Source of the DNA: Synergistaceae bacterium
GTDB taxonomy: Bacteria; Synergistota; Synergistia; Synergistales; Aminobacteriaceae
Length of the DNA stretch: 8,044 nucleotides
Direction: 5' to 3'
NCBI GenBank assembly: GCA_012523155.1
Contig: JAAYJB010000474.1
Location: 1-8,044, forward strand
Below are positions 1 to 7,078 of the stretch, piece by piece. Within the stretch, counting starts at the first letter, position 1, and every line of letters starts with the position of its first letter. The notes beneath the pieces were generated by a model. The model was not told the DNA's origin and ran no database searches. It saw only the letters and a program-made list of their open reading frames with translations. Both the position numbers and the translations under genes were made by a program.

Positions 1-192
1 AAAACCTATGAAGAACTCAAGGCTGCGGGCATCGAATTCAGCAACGAACCCTACCGGAACCGCCACACAGGGCGGGGCAATGTCCGCCTTCGCGACCCTG
101 ACGGCTGGCGCCTCCAGATGTGCGACGGCCAGAGAAAGGAACCGGAAAAAGGGATCCCCGAGTCCGAGGTAAAGGACGAGTTCAAGCGGTAG
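1..192 (+). CDS. VOC-superfamily (glyoxalase/bleomycin-resistance fold) protein, C-terminal fragment
   Basis: The frame is open from base 1 to a TAG at 190-192, giving the last 63 residues of a protein whose start lies outside the window. The stretch LKAAGIEF, then a turn with N-RHTGRG, then RLRDPDGWRLQM, is the typical last beta-alpha-beta-beta-beta module of vicinal-oxygen-chelate proteins, where 'G-x-x-F ... G ... DPDG-x-x-x-x-L' is the recurring pattern. The superfamily includes glyoxalase I, ring-cleavage dioxygenases, epimerases and antibiotic-binding proteins, so the reaction cannot be named. The position that is usually a metal-binding Glu (in 'DPDG-x-x-I-E-L') appears to be Gln here, which may mean a metal-free or altered site. 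The charged tail after CDG has no recognisable motif. It ends 16 bases before tctB, so the two genes may be co-transcribed. Family confidence is good; function is unknown. Confidence 0.75.
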   Translation, partial: KTYEELKAAGIEFSNEPYRNRHTGRGNVRLRDPDGWRLQMCDGQRKEPEKGIPESEVKDEFKR

Positions 193-208
193 CCCGGGCC
201 CGGATGCC

Positions 209-676
209 ATGCTGACAAAAAATCCCTCGACAATTCTTGGTACGATCCTTGTGCTCTTCAGCGGCGGCGTGCTGTACCTCGTGTCACAGTTTTCCACTGC
301 GGCGGAAGAGTTTCGCGCCCTTTCCCCGAAATTTTTCCCGGATTTTCTCGGGTGGGTCCTTCTGGTACTCGGAACGATAATTTTTGTCCAGGGAGTGCGG
401 CGGCCTCCCGCGCAGATCTTTTCCGACCGTCCGGAGAAGGCTGCAGTGGTGAGGGCAGTCTTTTTTGTTTTCCTGGTGGGTGCATACCTTTATTTTCTCC
501 CCGCTTTGGGATTTGTTGTTGTGACTGCTCTTTTCATGCTTGCGGCACAATTTCTTCTCGGGGAAAAACACTTTATTCTGAATATTCTGCGTACGGGCGT
601 GTTCGTTTTTCTCGTGAATTACCTTTTCTCCAGCCTGCTCCGGGTGCCGCTTCCGCTGGGCCCATGGGGATTCTGA
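209..676 (+). CDS. tctB: Tripartite tricarboxylate transporter small membrane subunit TctB
   Basis: This 155-residue protein is the small four-helix membrane subunit of a TTT-family transporter, which assists TctA in binding-protein-dependent, ion-driven carboxylate uptake at the inner membrane. Hydrophobic segments lie at about residues 8-27, 45-63, 80-117 (two helices) and 125-145. After the first helix comes the motif SPKFFPDFLGW, followed by LGTIIFVQGVRR; this 'x-P-x-F-F-P-x-x-L ... LG' pattern is typical of TctB (DUF1468). Length is normal for the family. The ATG at 209 is the only plausible start after an in-frame stop at 170-172, but it has no convincing Shine-Dalgarno. It may be translated by ribosomes finishing the upstream VOC gene 16 bases away. 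It sits directly upstream of tctA, as expected. TctB proteins diverge quickly, so the call rests on motif, topology and context together. Confidence 0.9.
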   Translation: MLTKNPSTILGTILVLFSGGVLYLVSQFSTAAEEFRALSPKFFPDFLGWVLLVLGTIIFVQGVRRPPAQIFSDRPEKAAVVRAVFFVFLVGAYLYFLPALGFVVVTALFMLAAQFLLGEKHFILNILRTGVFVFLVNYLFSSLLRVPLPLGPWGF

Positions 677-707
677 CGGTGGGGGCCCGTTTCCGCCCGC
701 CGGCAGT

Positions 708-714
708 GAAAGGA
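708..714 (+). promoter_or_regulatory. Ribosome binding site that selects the tctA start
   Basis: GAAAGGA lies at 708-714. It directly abuts an ATG at 714, which is too close to serve it, but sits 8 bases ahead of a second in-frame ATG at 723. This favours 723 as the true start of tctA. Confidence 0.6.
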
Positions 715-722
715 TGAGTTTA

Positions 723-2198
723 ATGTCGCTTTTAGCAGCTTTGCAGGCAGTTTTTACTTTCAAAATGATCGCCCTCATTTTCGGGGGCAGCGCCCTCGGG
801 ATCATAGTCGGCGCACTTCCCGGGCTTTCGGCCACCATGGGGATGGCCCTCATGCTTCCCATAACATTCTACATGCCTCCCTCAGAGGGGATCCTCATGC
901 TCCTTGGTCTCTATACGGGAGCCGTTTTCGGCGGGGCCTATTCCGCTATCCTCCTGAACATTCCCGGCGCCCCTCCCTCGGTCATGACATCTCTCGACGG
1001 GTATCCAATGGCCCAGAAAGGGGAAGCGGGGAGGGCCATCAGCCTTGCAACTGTGGGCTCGACTCTCGGAGGCATCGCGGGAGTGATCGCCCTGATCATC
1101 ATTGCCCCCATTCTGGCAAAGTTTGCCCTGAGGTTCGGCCCGGCGGAATATACGGTCCTTGCCGTATTTGGATTGAGTGCCATTGTCGCTGTTTCGGGAA
1201 AATCCCTGGCGAAAGGATTCGCCGGAGTCACTCTCGGCGTGCTCCTGTCCACCGTCGGAATGGACAACTTCACCAACGTGTCGCGGTTCACATTCGGCTC
1301 TATTGAACTGATGTCGGGGATCAATTTCATTCCCGTAGTGATCGGTCTTTTCGGTCTTGCGGAGGTGATCTCCCAGATCCTCGAGAGCACGAAGGAAGGA
1401 ATCATAACGAAGGCGATAAACAGGCTGCTGCTTTCAGCCGGTGATTTCAGGCTGATCCTGAAAGGCCTGATCCCCGCCAGTCTCATCGGCATAGTTATAG
1501 GTGTTCTTCCCGGTGCAGGAGGTACGATCGCTTCGATCATCAGCTATAACCATGCCATGCAGTCCTCGAAAGAACCGGAGAAGTTCGGTACCGGGACGCC
1601 GGAAGGAATCATCGCCGCAGAAACGGCAAACAACGCATCGGTGGGGGGAGCAATGGTTCCCCTTCTGACCCTGGGAGTGCCGGGAAGTTCTCCCGCAGCA
1701 ATCCTTCTTGGGGCGCTTCTGATCCACAACCTGCGCCCGGGCCCCATGCTTTTCACGACTCAGCCCGTATTGATCAGCACGATTTTTGTGGGGCTTCTCG
1801 TGGCCCAGTTCTCCCTTCTTCTCTGGGGGCTTGGAACGGCACGGATAGCCCCATGGATACTGGCGGTCCGGAAAGAAGTAATGCTTCCTGTCATAGCTGT
1901 CTTATGTGTTATTGGAGCCTTTGCGCTCAAAAACAGTTTTTTTGATGTAGGAATCATGCTTGTGTCGGGTATAGCAGGATTCTTTCTCAACAAGCTGGGT
2001 ATAAAACCGGGAACGATCATACTGGGCCTGATCCTTGGGCCGATGTTCGAGAACAATCTCCGCAGCACCATTGAGATTTCGGGGATCGCCCCCGTGTTTA
2101 CATCCCCCATCTGTGTTGTTCTCTGGGTTCTGACCGCGGCGATGATCCTGTACCCGATCTGCAGAATGCTCAGACTAAAAAAATGCGAAAGCGAGTAG
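723..2198 (+). CDS. tctA: Tripartite tricarboxylate transporter large permease subunit TctA
   Basis: TctA is the main membrane channel of the TTT system and moves a carboxylate delivered by TctC, normally coupled to Na+ or H+. The 491-residue product is hydrophobic throughout, consistent with 11-12 transmembrane helices. It shows the internally duplicated family signature: GALPGLSATMG near residues 30-40 in the first half and GVLPGAGGTIAS near 260-271 in the second, each followed by a helix. The family motif PEGIIAAETANNASVGG follows at about 293-309, and then VPLLTLGVPGSSPAAILLGAL. NIPGAPPSV at about 79-87 is also typical. Length is normal. I chose ATG 723 over ATG 714 because of the Shine-Dalgarno spacing; the alternative adds only three residues. 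It lies 46 bases after tctB and 17 bases before tctC, so this is one operon. The substrate cannot be told from TctA; family members carry citrate and other carboxylates or aromatic acids. Confidence 0.96.
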   Translation: MSLLAALQAVFTFKMIALIFGGSALGIIVGALPGLSATMGMALMLPITFYMPPSEGILMLLGLYTGAVFGGAYSAILLNIPGAPPSVMTSLDGYPMAQKGEAGRAISLATVGSTLGGIAGVIALIIIAPILAKFALRFGPAEYTVLAVFGLSAIVAVSGKSLAKGFAGVTLGVLLSTVGMDNFTNVSRFTFGSIELMSGINFIPVVIGLFGLAEVISQILESTKEGIITKAINRLLLSAGDFRLILKGLIPASLIGIVIGVLPGAGGTIASIISYNHAMQSSKEPEKFGTGTPEGIIAAETANNASVGGAMVPLLTLGVPGSSPAAILLGALLIHNLRPGPMLFTTQPVLISTIFVGLLVAQFSLLLWGLGTARIAPWILAVRKEVMLPVIAVLCVIGAFALKNSFFDVGIMLVSGIAGFFLNKLGIKPGTIILGLILGPMFENNLRSTIEISGIAPVFTSPICVVLWVLTAAMILYPICRMLRLKKCESE

Positions 2199-2215
2199 AA
2201 AGGGAGGTGCAGTAT

Positions 2216-3187
2216 ATGAAATTGAAAGCGATTTTTCTTGCGGCGATCCTTTGTTTGGTTGGAGTTTTTGCGGTGCCTGCAGTTGCGGGTGAGTTCCCTG
2301 AGAGGCCTGTGACTTACATCATCGGATGGGCGACGGGAGGCGGCTCTGACCTGGTGAGCAGAGTCCTCTGTGCGGAGGCGGAGAAGCATCTTGGACAGCC
2401 CATCGTCATCGTCAACAAGCCGGGCGGCTCCGGGGCCAAGGCCTACGTGGAAATTTCCCAGGCCAAACCTGACGGCTACACCATCGGCAACACCACGGGC
2501 ACGATTTCGACCCACAAGTTCATGGGAGTCATCCCCATTGGCCATGAGGCATTTGAAGTGGTCATCACCTTCAACTCCGATCCGGGTGGACTTTGGGTGA
2601 AGAAGGATGCCCCCTGGAAAGATCTGAAGGAGTTTGTAGAGGATGCCAGGAAACGTCCCGGAGAGATCACCGTTGCCGCTTCGAACCCCGGCTCCATCAC
2701 CCGTCTCGGACTTCAGCTTCTCGAGCTGAAGGAAAACGTGAAATTCAAGATCGCAAGCCAGTCAGGCGGAGAGTCCGCAGGGCCTTCCCTCGTGGCCGGC
2801 GGCCACGTGGATGCCTGCCAGGCAGCCCCGGTCACAGCGAAGTCTCTTTATGACGCGGGTGAAATTCGACCGCTCGGAATCATGAGCGAAACACGTGTTG
2901 AAGCATTCCCCGATGCGCCGACCTGCATGGAGCAGGGCTATGACGTGGTCATGCACAACGCCAGGCAGGTTCTGGCCCCAAAGGGTACTCCCAAGGAAGT
3001 GGTTGACAAGCTCTACGCAGCATTCAAGGCCGCTGCCGAGAGCGAGACGTTCAAGAAGTTTATGAACGAGTCCGGCTCCATGATACTCACCTGGAACCGG
3101 GAGGAGTCCACGGAGTTCCTCACGAAGCAGGACGCACAGTTCAAGGAGCTTCTCCAGCAGGTAGGGCTGTACAAGGAAGCAAAATAA
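2216..3187 (+). CDS. tctC: Tripartite tricarboxylate transporter substrate-binding protein TctC (Bug family)
   Basis: This is a periplasmic receptor that captures a carboxylate and hands it to TctA/TctB. The 323-residue length is normal. Residues 1-24 form a Sec signal peptide (MKLK, a hydrophobic core, then VPAVA) with likely cleavage before GEFPERPV. No lipobox is visible around the Cys at residue 13. The mature protein opens with FPERPVTYIIGWATGGGSDLVSR, matching the Bug-family entry 'FP-x-RP-x-x-x-I-V-x-x-x-x-GG-x-x-D-x-x-x-R', whose Gly-rich loop binds the ligand carboxylate. VNKPGGSGAKAY follows at about 67-78. Later segments match the family: VAASNPGS, GGHVDACQAAP, and APKGTPKEVVDKL. 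The frame stays open upstream to an ATG at 2183 inside tctA, but ATG 2216 is preferred: it has a strong AGGGAGGTG Shine-Dalgarno at 2201-2209 with 6-base spacing, and it begins the signal peptide. The ligand is unknown; characterised Bug proteins bind di- and tricarboxylates, aspartate, glutamate and nicotinate-like acids. Confidence 0.95.
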   Translation: MKLKAIFLAAILCLVGVFAVPAVAGEFPERPVTYIIGWATGGGSDLVSRVLCAEAEKHLGQPIVIVNKPGGSGAKAYVEISQAKPDGYTIGNTTGTISTHKFMGVIPIGHEAFEVVITFNSDPGGLWVKKDAPWKDLKEFVEDARKRPGEITVAASNPGSITRLGLQLLELKENVKFKIASQSGGESAGPSLVAGGHVDACQAAPVTAKSLYDAGEIRPLGIMSETRVEAFPDAPTCMEQGYDVVMHNARQVLAPKGTPKEVVDKLYAAFKAAAESETFKKFMNESGSMILTWNREESTEFLTKQDAQFKELLQQVGLYKEAK

Positions 3188-3250
3188 CAGAGTCTCCGGA
3201 TTTGCTCCAGCCTGGCCGTTATTGAAGCGGCTTATTTGTTCCCCCTCGAA

Positions 3251-3280
3251 AAGGGCTGCAGAAATGCAGCCCTTCTTTTG
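3251..3280 (+). terminator. Intrinsic terminator of the tctBAC operon
   Basis: A perfect 10-base-pair stem, AAGGGCTGCA (3251-3260) with TGCAGCCCTT (3265-3274), closes a GAAA tetraloop and is followed by CTTTTG. It lies 63 bases after the tctC stop, so it ends the TTT operon and separates it from the regulator gene. Confidence 0.88.
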
Positions 3281-3303
3281 TCGTGTGCACTTCAACTGGA
3301 ATC

Positions 3304-3332
3304 TTGAAGGATAATACATCGTATGATAGGAT
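3304..3332 (+). promoter_or_regulatory. Candidate sigma-70-type promoter for the GntR-TRAP-dehydrogenase unit
   Basis: TTGAAG (3304-3309) and TAGGAT (3327-3332) are spaced by 17 bases, each matching the consensus at four of six positions. TATGAT at 3322-3327 and TACAAT at 3335-3340 are alternative -10 boxes but lack a good -35 at the right distance. The position, between the tctC terminator and the regulator start, is right for a promoter. The exact boxes are uncertain. Confidence 0.4.
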
Positions 3333-3340
3333 GATACAAT
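3318..3340. promoter_or_regulatory. Candidate operator (imperfect 23-base palindrome) for the downstream GntR regulator
   Basis: The core reads GTAT-N-AT-N3-AT-N-ATAC (3321-3337), with outer AT pairs at 3318-3319 and 3339-3340. Eight of eleven symmetric positions are complementary. FadR/FCD-type GntR regulators often bind short palindromes with GT...AC half-sites, frequently in their own promoters. This site overlaps the candidate -10 and lies 24 bases before the regulator start, which suits autorepression. The symmetry is seen directly; binding by the adjacent regulator is inference. Confidence 0.5.
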
Positions 3341-3364
3341 GCCATATAAAGGGGGTAAAAAAAG

Positions 3365-4081
3365 TTGCCGATGCATTTGCGGGCAAAGAAACTGACGGAG
3401 CTCCTGATCGACGAGATAAAGGTTCTAATTGAAGCGGATTCTCTTCAGCCGGGGGATAAAATTCCCACCGAACAGGAGCTCATGCGTATTTTCAAGGTCA
3501 GCCGCACCTGTGTTCGTGAAGCCCTTTCCGTCCTCCGCCAGGAGGGGATAGTGGATATAATCCAGGGAAAGGGAACATTCCTTAAAAAACATTACACTCC
3601 TTTGCCGAATATAGATGATCCGACGTCAAGCGGCCTGGCACATTTTATGGAATCCCGGAAAATAATAGAAAGCAGCCTGGCCCGTCTTGCAGCCAAAAGA
3701 GCTTCAAAAACTGATCTGGAAGCATTGGAAGATTCTTTGAGAACCCTGGAGGCAGATGGTATAGACGCTTTTCCGGAAAAAGTGATCCAGGCCGATCTCG
3801 ATTTTCACTATTTGTTGGCCCGTTCAACAGGAAATCCCGTTCTCCTTCACCTTTTGCAGGAAGTTGATTCACACCTCCAGGCGGGCCGGTCAACCACCAT
3901 TACCTTTCCCCAGGGAAGAAAAAAAGCTCTCGAAGGTCACAGAAGAGTACTGGAAGCTCTCAGGAAAAAGGATCCTGACGAGGCTGCACTTCAAATGACC
4001 AGGCATATAGAAGAAATTGAGAAGGCACAGAGATTCATCGCGGTCCTTCAGACATCTCCGGACAAGAAACGAACGGAATGA
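3365..4081 (+). CDS. GntR-family transcriptional regulator, FadR/FCD subfamily
   Basis: This 238-residue cytoplasmic DNA-binding protein has a normal length for the FCD class. Residues 5-75 form the winged helix: PTEQELMRIFKVSRTCVREAL is the helix-turn-helix, and EGIVDIIQGKGTF is the wing. Cys replaces the Pro usual in 'SRTPVREAL'. Residues about 95-228 form an all-helical FCD ligand domain with the expected metal-site residues: Asp144 and His148 (in DLDFHYLLA), His192 (EGHRRVLEAL) and His214 (MTRHIEEIE). FCD regulators usually sense small carboxylates bound at this metal. TTG 3365 is chosen because AAAGGGGGT ends 9 bases upstream; ATG 3371 would sit too far away but costs only two residues. 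The permease gene starts 51 bases after its stop, so it probably controls itself and the three genes downstream. The gene looks more AT-rich than its neighbours. Its effector is unknown. Confidence 0.93.
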   Translation: MPMHLRAKKLTELLIDEIKVLIEADSLQPGDKIPTEQELMRIFKVSRTCVREALSVLRQEGIVDIIQGKGTFLKKHYTPLPNIDDPTSSGLAHFMESRKIIESSLARLAAKRASKTDLEALEDSLRTLEADGIDAFPEKVIQADLDFHYLLARSTGNPVLLHLLQEVDSHLQAGRSTTITFPQGRKKALEGHRRVLEALRKKDPDEAALQMTRHIEEIEKAQRFIAVLQTSPDKKRTE

Positions 4082-4117
4082 ATGGGGACAAAAGTTTATT
4101 CTGACATTATTCGGGGC

Positions 4118-4124
4118 AGGGAGG
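4118..4124 (+). promoter_or_regulatory. Ribosome binding site that selects the TTG start of the TRAP permease
   Basis: AGGGAGG at 4118-4124 lies 8 bases before an in-frame TTG at 4133. The upstream ATG at 4082, which touches the regulator stop, has only a weak GGA four bases ahead. The site therefore supports TTG 4133 and a product 17 residues shorter. Confidence 0.6.
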
Positions 4125-4132
4125 CAGGCATT

Positions 4133-5974
4133 TTGAAAAGAACCACCGGTGAAAAAATGCAATTCCTGATAACAACCACAGCAGCAGCGATGGGGATCTT
4201 CCATGTGTATACGGCTTTTTTCGGCGTACTGACGGCATTCTGGCAGCGGAGCATCCACCTGACCTTCGGTTTGCTTCTCTGTTACTTTGGCGTCATTATG
4301 TGTTCCAGGTCAAAAAGAGAAAGGATTTTTTCAGTTTTTGCAGCCGGGGCAGCTCTTCTTTGCCTCGGTCACTTCATCGTCAATTTCCAGGAGATGATCC
4401 TCCGTTTCGGCGAGCCGGATACGGCGGACCTGGTAACGGGAACCCTGATCATTCTCCTTGTGCTCGATTTTGCCAGGCGTTCGGTCGGGAACATCCTTCC
4501 GGGGATAGCCATTGTTTTTCTGCTGTACGCAGTCAGCGGGCCCTACCTTCCTGGAATTCTGTGGCACAGGGGCTATGACGTCACCCGCATCATATACCAG
4601 ATATCCCTGAGCACGGAAGGGATTTTTGGAATACCACTCGGTGTGTCTGCGAGCTACGTTTTCATTTTTGTCCTTTTCGGGGCCTTTCTCGAAATAACAG
4701 GTGCCGGACAGTTCTATATTGATTTTGCTGTCAAGGCTGTGGGGAGAAGCGCCGGGGGGCCTGCAAAAGCGGCAGTGGTAGCGAGCAGCCTGTTCGGGTC
4801 TGTTTCCGGCAGTGCTGTGGCAAATGTTGCGGGAACGGGGTCGGTGACGATCCCCCTTATGCGCTCGATCGGCTACAGGCCGGAGTTCGCGGCTGCAGTG
4901 GAAGCAGTGGCCTCGACCGGGGGGCAGATCATGCCTCCCCTGATGGGCGCGGCTGCGTTCATCATGGCGGAAATCCTCGGCATTCCATATTACAAGGTTG
5001 CGGTTGGTGCACTCATTCCCGCGCTTATTTTTTACGGAACGGTGTTCACCATGGTCCACTGCCGGGCGAAGGTCCTGAATCTTACCGGGGCTGAGAGCGG
5101 CTCTCTTCCTCCTATGAAGACCCTCCTCAGGGAAAATGGTGTTTTCTTCGTTCCTCTTCTGGTTCTCATTTACTTCATGATCATCGCCCAGTACTCCGTT
5201 ATGAAGGCAGCAGTCTACTCCCTTCTCGCGACGGTTCTCGTGGGTTTTTTTAAAAGGCGTATGGGACTCCGGGATATCATCTCCGCCTTTGAATGCGGCG
5301 CAAGGGTTTCCCTTGTCGTTATCGCATCGACTGCATGTGCGGGGATCATAGTGGCCGTGCTGAACCTGACGGGGCTCGGAATGAAATTTTCGAGCCTGGT
5401 TCTGGCCGTTGGGGGAAACAGCCTCTTTCTTGTTCTTTTTATGATCATGTGCGCCAGCCTTCTGCTGGGAATGGGGCTTCCGACCACTCCTGCCTACCTT
5501 ATTCTCGCAGTACTCGGTGCGCCCACCCTTGTCCGGCTTGGAGTCGAGCCTCTTGCTGCCCATATGTTCGTCTTTTATTTCGGGTGCATGTCCATGATAA
5601 CCCCTCCTGTCGGGCTGGCTGTTTATGCCGCTTCATGCATAGCGTGCGCCGATTTCTGGAAAACTTCAAAACAATCGCTTATCCTGGCGCTTCCCGCTTT
5701 CGTCGTTCCATACATGTTCGTATTCCATCCCTCTCTTGTGGGGCTTGGGGACACGCTTTCAGTCATTTCCGCAGGCGGAAGCGGACTTTTGGGGGCGGTC
5801 ATCCTCGGCTCCGGTCTTTCCGGATATTACTTTGGTCCAGCAGGTCTTGTTGAGCGGGCACTTCTTTGCGCGGCAGGAATACTGCTCATCCTGCCGGGAC
5901 AGCCGAGCAACGCGGCAGGAATTTGTATTGCCGGCATTATCTGGCTTGTGCGGAGGAAAAGAAAGAGCGATTGA
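4133..5974 (+). CDS. TRAP transporter fused permease (DctQ-like 4TM + DctM-like 12TM), TAXI type
   Basis: This inner-membrane permease takes a substrate from a TAXI binding protein and imports it with a cation gradient. The small (Q) and large (M) TRAP subunits are fused, as is usual for TAXI systems. The product is 613 residues from TTG 4133, or 630 from ATG 4082; TTG is preferred for its AGGGAGG site. Residues about 10-150 hold four helices (Q-like part), including the HVYTAFFG segment. Two inverted M-domain repeats follow, marked by LFGSVSGSAVANVAGTG (about 220-236) with GGQIMPPLMGAAAF (263-276), then GMGLPTTPAYLILA (446-459) with MSMITPPVGLAVYA. These are the Gly-rich re-entrant hairpins of TRAP permeases. 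A short C-terminal extension of one or two helices ends in RRKRKSD. It lies 51 bases after the regulator and 108 bases before its binding protein. The substrate is not deducible; TAXI systems studied so far point to C4-C5 acids or glutamate-like compounds. Confidence 0.94.
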   Translation: MKRTTGEKMQFLITTTAAAMGIFHVYTAFFGVLTAFWQRSIHLTFGLLLCYFGVIMCSRSKRERIFSVFAAGAALLCLGHFIVNFQEMILRFGEPDTADLVTGTLIILLVLDFARRSVGNILPGIAIVFLLYAVSGPYLPGILWHRGYDVTRIIYQISLSTEGIFGIPLGVSASYVFIFVLFGAFLEITGAGQFYIDFAVKAVGRSAGGPAKAAVVASSLFGSVSGSAVANVAGTGSVTIPLMRSIGYRPEFAAAVEAVASTGGQIMPPLMGAAAFIMAEILGIPYYKVAVGALIPALIFYGTVFTMVHCRAKVLNLTGAESGSLPPMKTLLRENGVFFVPLLVLIYFMIIAQYSVMKAAVYSLLATVLVGFFKRRMGLRDIISAFECGARVSLVVIASTACAGIIVAVLNLTGLGMKFSSLVLAVGGNSLFLVLFMIMCASLLLGMGLPTTPAYLILAVLGAPTLVRLGVEPLAAHMFVFYFGCMSMITPPVGLAVYAASCIACADFWKTSKQSLILALPAFVVPYMFVFHPSLVGLGDTLSVISAGGSGLLGAVILGSGLSGYYFGPAGLVERALLCAAGILLILPGQPSNAAGICIAGIIWLVRRKRKSD

Positions 5975-6082
5975 AACCGGGTAGTTTTAGATTATCGAAA
6001 GGAGGGGAGGAGAGACCTGAATAAAAAATGGCAGCCGTACGATCCGATAATTTTTACCGAAGAATAAAAGGAGGAACGAACT
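5975..6082 (+). other. Permease/TAXI gap with purine-rich orphan Shine-Dalgarno and an inverted repeat
   Basis: The 108-base gap contains the purine tract GAAAGGAGGGGAGGAGAG around 5997-6014, a very strong ribosome-binding-like sequence far from the TAXI start at 6083, which has its own AAAAGGAGG at 6066-6074. The only start-like codon at a suitable distance is CTG 6017, which opens 16 codons and stops at 6065-6067, on the edge of the TAXI ribosome site. ATG 6028 opens a 24-residue frame but is 17 bases away. ATTATCG (5991-5997) and CGATAAT (6045-6051) form an inverted repeat that encloses the purine tract. No recognised gene or terminator is present. It may be an RNA element tuning binding-protein translation, a leader peptide or a remnant. 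Confidence 0.35.
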
Positions 6083-7063
6083 ATGGCAGGCAGAAAGTGT
6101 AAAGGAATTGCACTGGCGGCAGTGCTCGCGGTATCCCTTCTGGCTCCTCTTTCATCAAGTCCGGCTGCGGCCCTTGAACTGAAGCAGGTATCCATAGCCG
6201 GAGCAGGAACTGCAGGGACATTCTATATCATGGCTGCCGGAATCGCCGATCTTTTCGGAAAGCAGCTCGGAGTCAACTCTGTGGCCGAGGTCACGGCCGG
6301 ATCGGTGGAAAATGTCAAGCTTCTCGACAGCAAAAGGGTCGAGCTTGCTGTCATGCAGGTGGACGTGATGCAGAACGCCCTCGCAGGAAAGGCCCAGTTC
6401 AAGTCTCCCGTTGATATGACGGCCATCGCCCCTCTGTATCCGAATGTCATCCAGATCGTGACGCTGAAAGATTCTCCAATTAATTCCTTTGCCGACCTGA
6501 AGGGCAAAAGGATTTCCGTGGGGTCTCCGGGAAGCGGAATTCTTGCCACGAACCAGATCATTCTGGAAACCATGGGGCTATCGCTCAAAGATATCGAGCC
6601 CCAGTATCTCTCGTTTGCAGAGACGACCAATGCCTTCCGTGACGGTTCTATCGACGCAGCCATTGTCAATACCGCTGCTCCCGCTCCCTGGGTCGTTGAC
6701 CTGGAGACGACTCATGCAGTGAAGCTCATCGCGCTTACCGACGAAGAAATAGGCAAGTTCACAGGCAAATTCGGCCATTTCGTTTCCGCGGACATTCCGA
6801 AGGACGCCTACAAATCGCTCGAAAAAGATGTGAAGACATTTGCCGTGTGGATCACCCTTTCAGGAAGGGGGGACCTGCCGGAAAACGACGTTTACGAGAT
6901 GACGAAGACGATCTTCGAGAACACGGATTTCCTGAAGGGAATTCATGTTGTGGGAAGCTACATCACCCTGGAGAACGTGTCCAAGATTTCTTCCCTTCCG
7001 TTCCATCCGGGAGCGGTGAAATTTTACAGAGAAAAGGGAATCGAAGTTTCACCGAAGAAATAG
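6083..7063 (+). CDS. TAXI-family TRAP transporter solute-binding protein
   Basis: This is the periplasmic receptor for the fused permease just upstream. The product has 326 residues, a normal length. Residues 1-30 form a Sec signal peptide (basic AGRKCKG, hydrophobic core, then SSPAAA) with likely cleavage before LELK. The name-giving entry motif appears as IAGAGTAGTFYIMAAGIADLF (split here as AGAGTAGTFY at 40-49 then MAAGIADLF). Further family marks are ELAVMQVDVMQNAL (about 87-100), ISVGSPGSG (144-152), an alternating lobe with DGSIDAAIVNTAAPAP, and the C-terminal LPFHPGAVKFYREKGI. ATG 6083 is certain: AAAAGGAGG ends 8 bases upstream and the signal peptide starts there. The dehydrogenase gene begins 15 bases after its stop. 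Characterised TAXI proteins bind acidic C4-C5 ligands such as glutamate or 2-oxoglutarate, which would suit the adjacent aspartate dehydrogenase; the ligand here is inferred, not shown. Confidence 0.95.
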   Translation: MAGRKCKGIALAAVLAVSLLAPLSSSPAAALELKQVSIAGAGTAGTFYIMAAGIADLFGKQLGVNSVAEVTAGSVENVKLLDSKRVELAVMQVDVMQNALAGKAQFKSPVDMTAIAPLYPNVIQIVTLKDSPINSFADLKGKRISVGSPGSGILATNQIILETMGLSLKDIEPQYLSFAETTNAFRDGSIDAAIVNTAAPAPWVVDLETTHAVKLIALTDEEIGKFTGKFGHFVSADIPKDAYKSLEKDVKTFAVWITLSGRGDLPENDVYEMTKTIFENTDFLKGIHVVGSYITLENVSKISSLPFHPGAVKFYREKGIEVSPKK

Positions 7064-7078
7064 AGAGGAGGAAAAGGT

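Noticed and set aside
284..862. Minus-strand open frame (192 codons) opposite tctB and the tctA start
   Set aside because: It is low in hydrophobic structure, rich in Lys/Arg/Ser, and overlaps two well-supported plus-strand genes.
938..1540. Minus-strand open frame (200 codons) opposite tctA
   Set aside because: It lies fully inside tctA, has no recognisable motif, and its composition mirrors the plus-strand codons.
2183..2215. Upstream ATG that would extend TctC by 11 residues into tctA
   Set aside because: It would put MRKRVEREVQY ahead of a clear signal peptide and ignore the strong AGGGAGGTG site in front of ATG 2216.
2762..3376. Minus-strand open frame (204 codons) across the end of tctC and the regulatory gap
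   Set aside because: It runs through the tctC C-terminus, the terminator and the candidate operator, and shows no family pattern.
4082..4132. ATG 4082, next to the regulator stop, as start of the TRAP permease
   Set aside because: Only a weak GGA precedes it, and the extra 17 residues are hydrophilic and unlike the family N-terminus. TTG 4133 has AGGGAGG at 8-base spacing. It is kept as a possible alternative.
4331..5563. Long minus-strand open frame (410 codons) inside the TRAP permease gene
   Set aside because: It is very rich in Arg, His, Lys, Gly and Pro with no domain or membrane pattern, the usual antisense reading of a GC-rich membrane-protein gene. The plus-strand frame has clear TRAP motifs throughout.
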